Below are positions 11,444 through 23,202 of a DNA stretch of 64,000 nt, piece by piece. Below the pieces are notes generated by a model. That model did no database searches. It worked only from the letters and a program-made list of their open reading frames with translations, and had not been told where the DNA came from. The first letter of the stretch is position 1. The number at the start of each line of letters is the position of its first letter. This stretch comes from Torymus aiolomorphi (taxonomy: Eukaryota > Arthropoda > Insecta > Hymenoptera > Torymidae). Both the position numbers and the translations under genes were made by a program. The stretch lies in NCBI GenBank assembly GCA_036365515.1, contig CM070874.1, positions 163,078,297 through 163,142,296 of the forward strand, written 5' to 3'.

Positions 11444-11449
<6 letters not shown>

Positions 11450-11528
11450 GAGCGCCAACTTTACGGCCGCTGCGCGAAACGAAGTTGTCGCTTTCCGGCG
11501 CCGTCAGGCAGAAAAACAGTATACACAC

Positions 11529-11614
11529 CTTGGCCGGTAAAAAAGAAAGCCTCAGATCACATGTTTTTCTGACAATTACATGTGGTCTGAGAGATTTCTT
11601 ATTTTACCGGCCTA
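11529..11614. repeat. Hairpin, ~35-bp imperfect stem
   Basis: GGCCGGTAAAA and the following CAGATCACATG are matched in inverted orientation by CATGTGGTCTG and TTTTACCGGCC. The stem could fold around TTTTTCTGACAATTA. It is not followed by a T-run and is probably the remnant of a short inverted-repeat element. Confidence 0.7.
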
Positions 11615-11958
11615 GGTCTGTAATATACTATTTCCGTTATGTTAACAACTCTGCTTCCTGCCATAACAGTTTTCAGATTGGGATGTGTAAATGAATTTTT
11701 GTAAAAAATGTTCATAGCTTTAGGTCTACTAGACCGCTGGAGCCACCATAAAAAGTCAGCGACGAGCGGCCGCACGCGCTCTTCGCGCTGCGCCCAAGCG
11801 AGCTCTATATACTAATAAATGTAGTGAATTATTTCGGTTTTTCATACTGGAAAATATCATTAAACAATAAAGCCTCAAACATCATTTTTATTAGTAGGTC
11901 ACAATTTTAACTTTCAATCCGGTTAATTTCTAGTTAAATTTCTAATTTTTTTTTATTT

Positions 11959-12339
11959 TTATTCGAATAGGTATGATACAATTGGGAAGTTCCTGATGCT
12001 GTAAATTGTTTTAGATCTAACTTTCCTGTATCTGCTAATATGTAATTTGATATAGTGAAACAATAGAGATTCAGGCACTGTTTTTGCTGAATCTAACCTT
12101 GGTTTTAGTTTATGTATTGTTTTTAAATATTCATCTTTTGATGAAAAAAACCGAACAATATTTGCAAAATATTTTGTTACCCTCTCGTAAAGATCTTGTG
12201 GCGTTGGTATATAATTATCAGATACTTCCCCCAAACTTGTCCGTCTAACATTACTTTTTACGAAAGCACCAATTCTATCACATCCATTTTTTCCGTGAGC
12301 AATCTGATGACAATGCAACTTCAACAGAAAAATCTTCAT
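11959..12339 (-). pseudogene. Fragment of an unnamed SHGKxxCD-type protein
   Basis: A 126-codon minus-strand frame has HQIAHGKNGCDRIGAFVKSN near its N-terminus, followed by YIPTPQDLYERVTKYFANIV and FFSSKDEYL. The pattern HGK..CD.IG..VK and a following TP..LY motif is familiar from multi-copy insect proteins that appear to be transposon-derived, but I cannot name the family. The start is arbitrary: upstream sequence in the same region is closed by stops. The fragment lies in the middle segment of the large foldback-like element, so it could be a passenger or a remnant of that element's own gene. Moderate confidence that it is coding-derived, low confidence on function. Confidence 0.45.
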
Positions 12340-12852
12340 AGTGGTGAAGAAGATTCTACACGTTGTGTATATTTTTTAAACATTAACTTTTTTAACGAAA
12401 TCAAACCATTTTTTAATGTAATTATTATTTCTTAGATTAGGTAAAGTGCTACGGCATCGTAAATTAAATTGTCTGAAATAATTATCATTCTTTTGTGTTT
12501 AATTTTAGAATCCGATCTTTTATGGTAAATGACTATTGTCGTCAAACTGCATTGATTATTATTATTATAGTATAATGATAGCGCCACATCTTATCCAATG
12601 AAAGCATAGATTTCTGAAAAACCTAGAGAAATTAAAAATGCTAAAAAAGTGAAATGTATGACCTATATTAATAAAAATGATGTTTGAGAATCCGCTGGGG
12701 CGCAGCGCGAAGCGGGCGCTTGCCCCTGTCCTTTTAATCTTATTACTTTTGAATCCTTCATTTCTCCAATTCAAAAAATTAGGGTCTATAAGCATAAGAC
12801 TTGTACTTTCCAATGGTAAAATGCATTTTGAAAAAAGTACATCATGTACTGT

Positions 12853-12938
12853 GAGAAAAATGACTTTGAACTTTCAACTTGAATTTTCAACCGGAAGAAA
12901 GCTTTTCGGAGTAACAAACATAGCACTATTGGAAAGAG
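12853..12938. repeat. Third, diverged copy of the ~100-bp repeat arm
   Basis: It contains ACTTTGAACTTTCAACTTGA and CGGAGTAAC, matching 11190-11275 with about 15 percent difference by eye. It continues in the same orientation as the 11190 arm. Confidence 0.65.
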
Positions 12939-13029
12939 CAAGAAAAAGTGTATCGATATATGTCTTTTGTTTATTTCTCAGAGAGTCCGCATACGATTAT
13001 AAGCGAGTTAAACAGAGCGCATTTTACGC

Positions 13030-13400
13030 CCAAAAATGCGCCGCGCGCGCCTGCTGGCCTGCTCCTGCGGCGGACGCTCTCACATGTTTTCGAGGTTCGA
13101 GCGCATCGGACTCACGCAAGCCAGCGGCGGCCGTGCGGCCGTGCCGACTCTCTCCGATTCCCCCCGCTTCGCAGCGATTCCAGGAAATGATCTCGCGTTG
13201 TATATAGTTTTGTTCGAGTGCCGCCAACTCTCGTGAGCTGCGTCAGCCGAACCTTCTACCGCTTCCCCCATTACATCACGACTCAAGTCGCACTGATCGT
13301 GTATATATGAATAGATATCTATATGTTCGAGAGTAGCGGAGTCGCGCGAGCCAACGCCGGCCGGGCACAGGCCATCTCTGCCCAATTTGCCGACTTCGCT
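13030..13400. other. GC-rich island with an internal similarity
   Basis: The segment is clearly richer in G and C than its surroundings and contains two related stretches. One starts TTCGAGCGCATCGGACTC near 13093 and the other TTCGAGAGTAGCGGAGTC near 13325; each leads into CGAGCCA or CAAGCCAGC and CGGCCG-like strings. Open frames here overlap on all strands and look like composition artefacts. It may be a regulatory island or LTR-like remnant. Confidence 0.35.
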
Positions 13401-14950
13401 CCAATTTGGCGCACTTATAGCTCGTAATTTAATAGATGAGTAAACACAACGCTAAAATCAAATTTTCAATAAAAGAAATTATAATTAATGGTAAAAATTT
13501 GTTTTTTCGTTTAAGAGTAATTCTGTTTATTTCTTTTTTGTACATTATAACTAATGTTAGTTATAGGTTAAATAATTAACGTACTTAAAGCCAAGGGAAA
13601 TTCTTCATAATGTGAGAAAAGTGGAGTTAATAGTTATAGAGAGAAAACCCATTTGTAAAAATAATCAAATTTGCTTTTGTATGGATAGGTGCAGTGAATA
13701 TGAGATTTAAATTTAATATCAATTTTGTAAGTGGAAGAGATTACAGATATATCGCACTAGTTTGTTCGCTGCAAAGATTGGTTCATAAATCCTAAAGATA
13801 TTTCAGATCTGAATTGTTCCATTGCTATCTTTCAAATCACAATTTTCCGTGGTAATATTATATATACGATATTCGTGTGTAAAATCGCATTAAGATTTGG
13901 CAAAAATTGAGTTTTCATATTATTTAAAATAAAAGCGACTGTAAAATCATTAGTATGTGATGAGTAGATTTCAGGATTTCAAAGAAATTTAAACCAGACA
14001 GAACTTATTGTTTCTGCTGTTGCATACATTATTAAGAATAACATCGTTATATTGTCAAATCTGATTTTCAATTGTAATTTTTCGTTTCCATAATATTGTA
14101 TTTTTCGAAAAATCCCCAGTCATTGACACGAAATTTCCATTTTTATCGGATGCACGAGCATTTTTTTTTAAAAAAACTAACAGGAAAATGTTTCGCCGAT
14201 GCAAATGGTTTTCTCTGCTTGAGTAACGTACCCTAAATTCGGTAACGCATGCATCTCGTAGGCCACAAATCTAATGGGAGAAATCAGTACATACATAATC
14301 ATATTTTTTCGATTCAGTATGCCCAAGATGCGATTTTACATATACATAAATTTTACAAATCGCTTTTACTCCCCCTGTATAGATATACCGATCGATACAT
14401 GCGCGGAAGATTATTCTACACTCATGTGCTTGTCACCACCGCTTCCCTCATTAAATTAAATGACAAAAAAAATTACATTAGGCGCCCCTAACAGAAGGAT
14501 TGGTGTTACTTTACATGGTACCATGGTCTTATACTTGTTCGCGCCAAAATAGTATTTTTCTTGGACAGTTGCTTGAAACATGCTCTTTTTCACGACTAAA
14601 AGTCGCATAGAAAATCGCGCATTCCGAGCGTAAGTTGGGAAAAGATAAAAAAAAATCCATTTTTTCAAAGTTTAGCGGGAAAAAAATTCTTTCCCCGCTA
14701 CCTAGAACGTAATTTTGTAAAATTATTCTCTTAGTGTAAAATTTATATCTTATATACTTTATGGCTTGTTTAGAATGATAAAAGATAATTTTTAAAGTTT
14801 CAATGGTAAAATAACAAGAGTTATTACCAATTATACAAACAATTGAAAAAAATTACATTTCGATTTAAAATAAATATAAAAAAGGCGCATATATTTGTAA
14901 TAAGCTATGAAAATAAAAAACAGAAAATGCAAAGATTTGTAACTGCATAG
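13401..14950. other. AT-rich interval without recognised genes
   Basis: No open frame with family similarity or coding-like composition was found on either strand. A small GC-richer patch lies around 14480-14640. Confidence 0.45.
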
Positions 14951-15078
14951 TACATGACTCGAGATGCGCGATTCCCTATGCCTAAACAACTTTCATGCAT
15001 ACAAAAAGGACCTAACATGGATTCGTCACGGAAAGTAGAGCTATTTCAGAGTCAGGTAAGGAATTTTCCGCTCATTTT

Positions 15079-15279
15079 ATGCCTATATTGCATAATATGC
15101 TATTTGGATATGATTGCCCGTCATTCGATTTTACGGATTCGTTTGCAAATCTACAAACGCTATTGGACGCACGCGAAAATCGGGTACATGAAATCGTATT
15201 TTACGTTGGCAAAAAAGACGATAACATCGAATATTACGGACACGTATATCAAAAACTAATTTTGCTTAGAGTTTTCTGA
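15079..15279 (+). pseudogene. Possible coding relic or exon, unidentified
   Basis: A 66-codon frame reads FGYDCPSFDFTDSFANLQTL and then EIVFYVGKKDDNIEYYGHVY. The composition is protein-like, unlike the Ile, Phe and Lys-rich noise frames around it. A CAG-GTAAGG string at 15054-15062 could be a splice donor, but it lies upstream of the frame and does not fit it. No family was recognised. It may be part of a decayed gene carried in the middle of the foldback-like element. Confidence 0.25.
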
Positions 15280-18200
15280 AGAACATTTTCCGAAACGTAA
15301 TGGAGGTATGAAAAAATAGAGAAACCAAAACCATTTTTGTTTGTCAATTGATTTCTTACAAATAAAGTATTATAGCGAAGGAATAAGACTTGGCATACTA
15401 AAGTAAAAAATAATTTTTCTCAGATATATTTTATATTAGTCTATTATTACGAATATATTCATCCCTTAAAAGAATGATGAAGGAAATGTGAAGCCGAAAT
15501 AAAACCTTTCCCGATTGGCCAAATCCGTCTAAAAGGAGCCCACAATTGGTCGACGGTGACTTTCACTTACGGTCTTCACTGATTGGGACGAATAAAACCC
15601 GCAAAGTTTGGGATAATGAAATATTTTCAACAATTTTTTCACAAGTTAAAGGCAACACAATAAAATATTTTCAGCCATAAAAATAACTCAAATTCATAAA
15701 CTCACGAGAGCTGATTTATTTTCAGTCTTCTTTGTGTACTTTTCGCTATTTTAGACCATTTCCACACCCCAAGCAAAAGGTTCCGGATCGATTTACATAT
15801 CGGCAAATTTTTAAAAAGCTATGGCAACATCTTGAAGTAATTTCAGTCATAAAATATGTCTTAAATTAATAAACTAACAAGAAATTATTTTTTTTCCTGT
15901 TTTCCATGTATTTTTAGACTTTTTAGCACCTTTGCACCGCCCAAGCGAATGAATCCGGAACAATTTTCATATCGCCAATTTTTCTACAAGGCCATGGCAA
16001 CCTCCTCAAGTAATTTTTTCCATAAAACTTGTCTTAAATTAATAAACTCACAAGAGATGATTTTTTCTCGATATTTTTCGTGTACTTTCCGGTATTTTAG
16101 CCCCTTTGCACCCCCCAAGCGAAAGGTTTCGGATCGAATTTCATATAGCAAATTTTTTTTACAAGGCCATGGCAACATTTTAAAGAAATATCATCAATAA
16201 AATTTGTCTTAAATTCAAAATCTCACGAGATACGATTTTTCCTCGGTATCTCTCGTGTATTTTATGCAATTTCAGACCATTTGCACCCTTAAAGCTAATC
16301 GTTCCGGATCGAATTTCATATCCCCAATTTTTGTGCAAGGCTATGGCAACATCTGAAAGAAATAGCAGCCATAAAATTTGTCTTAAATTAATAAACTCGC
16401 GAGAGATGATTTTTTTCTCGGTGTTTTGCGAGTATTTTCCGCTATGTTAGTCCCTTTGCACCCCCCAAGCGACACGTCCCGGATCGAAATTCTTACGACC
16501 AATTTTTTTTACAAGACTATGGCAAAATCTGGAAGGAATATCAGCCATAAAATTTGTCTTAAATTAATAAACTCGCGAGAGATGATTTTTTCATGTTATT
16601 TTTCGTGTATTTTCGGCTATTTTAGCCCCTTTGCACCTCCTAAGCGACACTTTCCGGATCGATTTTCTTATAACCAATTTTTTGCAAGGCTATAGTAACA
16701 TCTGCAAGAAATATCAGCCATAAAACTTGTCTTAAATTAATAAACTCGCGAGAGATGATTTTTTCACGTTATTTTTCGTGTATTTTCGGCTACTTTAGTC
16801 CCTTTGCACCCCCTAAGCGAAAGGTTCCGGATCGAATTTCATATCCCTAATTTTTTTGCAAGGTTATGACAATATCTGGAAGAAATATCAGAAAAAAAAA
16901 TTTGCCTCAAATTAATAAACTCGCGAGAGATGATTTTTTTACGTTATTTTTCGTGTATTTTCGGCTATTTTAGTCCCTTTGCACCCCCCAAGCGACACGT
17001 CCCAGATCAAATTTCTTATCACCAATTTTTTTAGGAAACTATGGCAACATCTGGAAGAAATATCAGCCATAAAACTTGTCTTAAATTAATAAACTTGTGA
17101 GAGATCATTTTCTCACGTTATTTTTCGTGTATTTTCGGCTATTTTAGCCCATTTGCACCCCCTAAGTGAAAGGTTCCGGATCGAATTTCATATCCCCAAT
17201 TTTTTTGCAGGGCTATGACAACATCTGGAAGAAATATCGGCAATAAAATTTATCTTAAATTAATAAACTTGCGAGAGATGATATTTTCATGTTATTTTTC
17301 GTGTATTTTAAGCTATTTTAGCCCCTTTGCACCCCCTAAGCGAAAGGTTCCGTATCGAATTTCATATCCCCAATTTTTTTGCAGGTTTAGGACAATATCT
17401 GGAAGAAATATCAGCCATAAAATTTGTCTTAAATTAATAAACTCGCGAGAGATGATTTTTTTCTCGGTGATTTGCGAGTATTTTCCGCTATTTTAGAGCC
17501 TTTGCACCCGCCAAGTAACACGTTCCGGATCGAATTACATATCACCATTTTTTTTTACAAGGCTATGGCAACATCTGAAAGAAATATCAGCAATAAAATT
17601 TGTCTTACATAAATAAACTCGCTAGAGATGATTTTTTCACGTTATTTTTCGTGTATTTTCGGCTATTTTAGCCCCTTTGCACCACCAAAGCGACACGTTC
17701 CGGATCGAATTTCTTATCACCAATTTTTTCACAAGGCTATAGTAACATCTGCAAGAAATATCAGCCATAAAATTTGGCTCAAATTAATAAACTCGCGATT
17801 GATGATTTTTTCACGTTATTTTTCGTGTATTTTCCGCTATTTTAGTCCCTTTGCACCCCGCAAGCGAAAGGTTCCGGAACGAATTTCATATCCCCAATTT
17901 TTTTGCAAGGTTATGACAATATCTGGAAGAAATATCAGAAAAAAAAACTTGTCTTAAATTAATAAACTCGCGAGAGATCATTTTTTCACGTTATTTTTCG
18001 TGTATTTTCGGCTATTTTAGCCCATTTGCACCCCCTAAGTGAAAGGTTCCGTATCGAATTTCTTATCACCAATTTTTTTAGGAAACTATGGCAACATCTG
18101 GAAGAAATATCAGCCATAAAACTTGTCTTAAATTAATAAACTCGCGAGAGATAATTTTTTCACGTAATTCTTCGTGTATATTCGGCTACTTTAGTCCCTT

Positions 18201-20505
18201 TGCACCCCGTAAGCGAAAGGTTCCGGAACGAATTTCATATCCCCAATATTTTGCAGGGTTAGGACAACATCTGGAAGAAATATCAGCCCTAAAATTTGTC
18301 TTAAATTAATAAACTCGCGAGAGATGATTTTTTTCTCGGTGTTTTGCGAGTATTTTCCGCTATGTTAGTCCCTTTGCACCCCCCAAGCGACACGTCCGGG
18401 ATCGAAATTCTTACGACCAATTTATGTTACAAGACTATGGCAAAATCTGGAAGGAATATCAGCCATAAAATTTATCTTAAATTAAAAAACTCGCGAGAGA
18501 TGATTTTTTCACGTTATTTTTCGTGTATTTTCGGCTATTTTAGCCCTTTTGCACCCCCTAAGCAAAAGGTTCCGGATCGAATTTCATATCCCTATTTTTT
18601 TTGCAAGGTTATGACAACATCAGAAAGAAATATCAGAAAAAAAAATTTGTCTTAAATTAATAAACTCGCGAGAGATGATTTTTTCACGTTATTTTTCGTG
18701 TATTTTCGGCTATTTTAGTCCCTTTGCACTCCCTAAGCGACACTTTCCGGCTCGATTTTGTTATCACCAATTTTTTGCGAGGCTATAGTAACATCTGCAA
18801 GAAATATCAGCGATAAAATTTGTCTTAAATTAATAATCTCGCGAGAGATGATTTTTTCACGTTATTTTTCGTGTATTTTCGGCTATTTTAGTCCCTTTGC
18901 ACCCCCCAAGAGACACGTACCGGATCGAATTTCTTATCACCAATTTTTTGACAAAACTATGGCAACATCTGGAAGAAATATCAGCCATAAAACTTGTCTT
19001 AAATTAATAAACTCGTGAGAGATGATTTTTTCACGTTATTTTTCGTGTATTTTCGGCTATTTTAGCCCTTTTGCACCCCCTAAGCAAAAGGTTCCGGATC
19101 GAATTTCATATCCCTAATTTTTTTGCAAGGCTATAGTAACATCTGCAAGAAATATCAGCGATAAAATTTGTCTTAAATTAATAATCTCGCGAGAGATGAT
19201 TTTTTCACGTTATTTTTCGTGTATTTTCGGCTATTTTAGTCCCTTTGCACCCCCCAAGCGACACGTACCGGATCGAATTTCTTATCACCAATTTTTTGAC
19301 AAAACTATGGCAACATCTGGAAGAAATATCAGCCATAAAACTTGTCTTAAATTAATAAACTCGCGAGAGATGATTTTTTCACGTTATTTTTCGTGTATTT
19401 TCGGCTATTTTAGCCCTTTTGCACCCCCTAAGCAAAAGGTTCCGGATCGAATTTCATATCCCTAATTTTTTTGCAAGGTTATGACAACATCAGAAAGAAA
19501 TATCAGAAAAAAAAATTTGTCTTAAATTAATAAACTCGCGAGAGATGATTTTTTCACTTTATTTTTCGTGTATTTTCGGCTATTTTAGTCCCTTTGCACC
19601 CCCCAAGCGACACGTACCGGATCGAATTTCTTATCACCAATTTTTTGACAAAACTATGGCAACATCTGGAAGAAATATCAGCCATAAAACTTGTCTTAAA
19701 TTAATAAACTCGCGAGAGATGATTTTTTCACGTTATTTTTCGTGTATTTTCGGCTATTTTAGCCCTTTTGCACCCCCTAAGCAAAAGGTTCCGGATCGAA
19801 TTTCATATCCCTATTTCTTTTGCAAGGTTATGACAACATCAGAAAGAAATATCAGAAAAAAAAATTTGTCTTAAATTAATAAACTCGCGAGAGATGATTT
19901 TTTCACGTTATTTTTCGTGTATTTTCGGCTATTTTAGTCCCTTTGCACTCCCTAAGCGACACTTTCCGGCTCGATTTTGTTATCACCAATTTTTTGCAAG
20001 GCTATAGTAACATCTGCAAGAAATATCAGCGATAAAATTTGTCTTAAATTAATAATCTCGCGAGAGATGATTTTTACACGTTATTTTTCGTGTATTTTCG
20101 GCTATTTTAGTCCCTTTGCACCCCCCAAGCGACACGTACCGGATCGAATTTCTTATCACCAATTTTTTGACAAAACTATGGCAACATCTGGAAGAAATAT
20201 CAGCCATAAAACTTGTCTTAAATTAATAAACTCGCGAGAGATGATTTTTTCACGTTATTTTTCGTGTATTTTCGGCTATTTTAGCCCTTTTGCACCCCCT
20301 AAGCAAAAGGTTCCGGATCGAATTTCATATCCCTAATTTTTTTGCAAGGTTATGACAACATCAGAAAGAAATATCAGAAAAAAAAATTTGTCTTAAATTA
20401 ATAAACTCGCGAGAGATGATTTTTTCACTTTATTTTTCGTGTATTTTCGGCTATTTTAGTCCCTTTGAGCTCCCTAAGCGACACGACCCGGATCGAATTT
20501 CTTAT

Positions 20506-22800
20506 CTCCAATTTTTTTAGGAGACTATGGTAACATCTGGAAGAAATATCAGCCATAAAACTGGTCTTAAATTAATAAACTCGCGAGAGATCATTTTTTC
20601 ACGTTATTTTTCGTGTATTTTCGGCTATTTTAGCCCATTTGCACCCCCCAAGTGAAAGGATCCGGATCGAATTTCATATCCCCAATTTTTTTGCAGGGCT
20701 ATGACAACATCTGGAAGAAATATCGGCCATAAAATTTATCTTAAATTAATAAACTTGCGAGAGACGATATTTTCATGTTATTTTTCGTGTATTTTAAGCT
20801 ATTTCAGCCCCTTTGCACCCCCTAAGCGAAAGGTACCGGATCGAATTTCATATCCCCAATTTTTTTGCAGGGTTAGGACAACATCTGGAAGAAATATCAG
20901 CCCTAAAATTTGTCTTAAATTAATAAACTCGCGAGACATGATTTTTTTCTCGATGTTTTGCGAGTATTTTCCGCTATTTTAGTCCCTTTACACCCCCCAA
21001 GCGACACGTCCCGGATCGAATTTCTTACGACAAATTTTTTTTACAAGACTATGGCAAAATCTGGAAGGAATATCAGCCATAAAATTTGTCTTAAATTAAT
21101 AAACTCGCGATTGATGATTTTTTCACGTTATTTTTCGTGTATTTTCCGCTATTTTAGTCCCTTTGCACCCCGCAAGAGAAAGGTTCCGGAACGAATTTCA
21201 TATCCCCAATTTTTTTGCAGGGTTATGACAACATCTGGAAGAAATATCAGCCCTAAAATTTGTCTTAAATTAATAAACTCGCGAGAGATGTTTTTTTCTC
21301 GGTGATTTGCGAGTATTTTCCGCTATGTTAGTCCTTTTGCACCCCCCAAGCGAAAGGTTCCATATCGAATTTCGTATCCCTAATTTTTTTGCAAGATTAT
21401 GACAACATCTGGAAGAAATATCAGAAGAAAAATTTGTCTTAAATTAATAAACTCGCGAGAGATGATTTTTTCACGTTATTTTTCGTGTATTTTCGGCTAT
21501 TTTTAGTCCCTTTGCACCCCCTAAGCGACACGTCCCGGATCGAATTTCTTTTCACCAATTTTTTTAGGAGACTATTGCAACTCTGGAAGAAATATCAGCC
21601 ACAAAAATTGGTCTTAATTTAATAAACTCGCGAGAGATGATTTTTTCACGTTATTTTTCGTGTATATTCGGCTACTTTAGTCCCTTTGCACCCCCTAAGC
21701 GAAAGGTTCCGGAACGAATTTCATATCCCCAATATTTTGCACGGTTAGGACAACATCTGGAAGAAATATCAGCCCTAAAATTTGTCTTAAATTAATAAAC
21801 TCGCGAGAGATGATTTTTTTCTCGGTGTTTTGCGAGTATTTTCCGCTATGTTAGTCCCTTTGCACTCCCCAAGCGACACGTCCCGGATCGAAATTCTTAC
21901 GACCAATTCTTTTTACAAGACTATGGCAAAATCTGGAAGGAATATCAGCCATAAAATTTGTCTTAAATTAATAAACTCGCGAGAGATGATTTTTTCATGT
22001 TATTTTTCGTGTATTTTCGGCTATTTTAGCCCCTTTGCACCTCCTAAGCGACACTTCCCGGATCGATTTTCTTATCACCAATTTTTTGCAAGGCTATAGT
22101 AACATCTGCAAGAAATATCAGCGATAAAATTTTTCTTAAATTAATAATCTCGCGAGAGATGATTTTTTCACGTTATTTTTCGTGTATTTTCGGCTATTTT
22201 AGTCCCTTTGCGCTCCCTAAGCGACACGTCCCGGATCGAATTTCTTATCACCAATTTTTTTAGGAGACTATGGTAACATCTGGAAGAAATATCAGCCATA
22301 AAACTGGTCTTAAATTAATAAACTCGCGAGAGATCATTTTTTCACGTTATTTTTCGTGTATTTTCGGCTATTTTAGCCCATTTGCACCCCCCAAGTGAAA
22401 GGATCCGGATCGAATTTCATATCCCCAATTTTTTTGCAGGGCTATGACAACATCTGGAAGAAATATCGGCCATAAAATTTATCTTAAATTAATAAACTTG
22501 CGAGAGACGATATTTTCATGTTATTTTTCGTGTATTTTAAGCTATTTCAGCCCCTTTGCACCCCCTAAGCGAAAGGTACCGGATCGAATTTCATATCCCC
22601 AATTTTTTTGCAGGGTTAGGACAACATCTGGAAGAAATATCAGCCCTAAAATTTGTCTTAAATTAATAAACTCGCGAGACATGATTTTTTTCTCGATGTT
22701 TTGCGAGTATTTTCCGCTATTTTAGTCCCTTTACACCCCCCAAGCGACACGTCCCGGATCGAATTTCTTACGACCAATTTTTTTTACAAGACTATGGCAA
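20506..22800 (+). repeat. Higher-order repeat, period ~1743 bp (10 monomers)
   Basis: The block containing GACGATATTTTCATG at 20763 recurs at 22506 and its neighbours recur in the same order. The frames at 20701-20982 and 22444-22725 encode identical peptides. A recent multi-monomer duplication is the simplest explanation. Confidence 0.8.
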
Positions 22801-23202
22801 CATCTGGAATGAATATCAGCCATAAAATTTGTCTTAAATTAATAAATTCGCGAGAGATGATTATTTCATTTTATTTTTCGTGTATTTTAAGCTATTATTG
22901 CCCCTTTGCACCCTCTAAGCGAGAGGTTCCGGATCGAATTTAATATCCTCAATTTTTTTGCAATATTATGACAACATCTGGAAGAAATATCAGCCATAAA
23001 ATTTGTCTTGAATTTATAAACTCGCGAGAGATGATTTTTTTCTCGGTGCTTTGCAAGTATTTTCCGGTATTTTAGACCCTTTGCACTCCCCAAGCGACAC
23101 GTTCCGGATCGAATTTCTTATCACCAATTTTTTTAGGAGACTATGGTAACATCTGGAAGAAATATCAGCCATAAAACTGGTCTTAAATTAATATACTCGC
23201 GA

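Larger units (their letters stand above)
9777..15655. other. Middle segment between the inverted satellite arms
   Basis: This 5.9-kb stretch carries no recognisable intact gene. It holds smaller inverted repeats, an AT microsatellite, a short conserved-looking coding relic at 11959-12339 and two GC-rich islands. From about 10070 to 10400 the string GTGGGAC recurs four times, with one inverted copy, which suggests another degraded element. If the whole unit is mobile, this is where its transposase would be expected. Confidence 0.5.

Noticed and set aside
12677..13385. Overlapping frames around 13.0-13.4 kb, up to 176 codons
   Set aside because: Frames are open on several phases and both strands because of GC-rich composition; none resembles a family.
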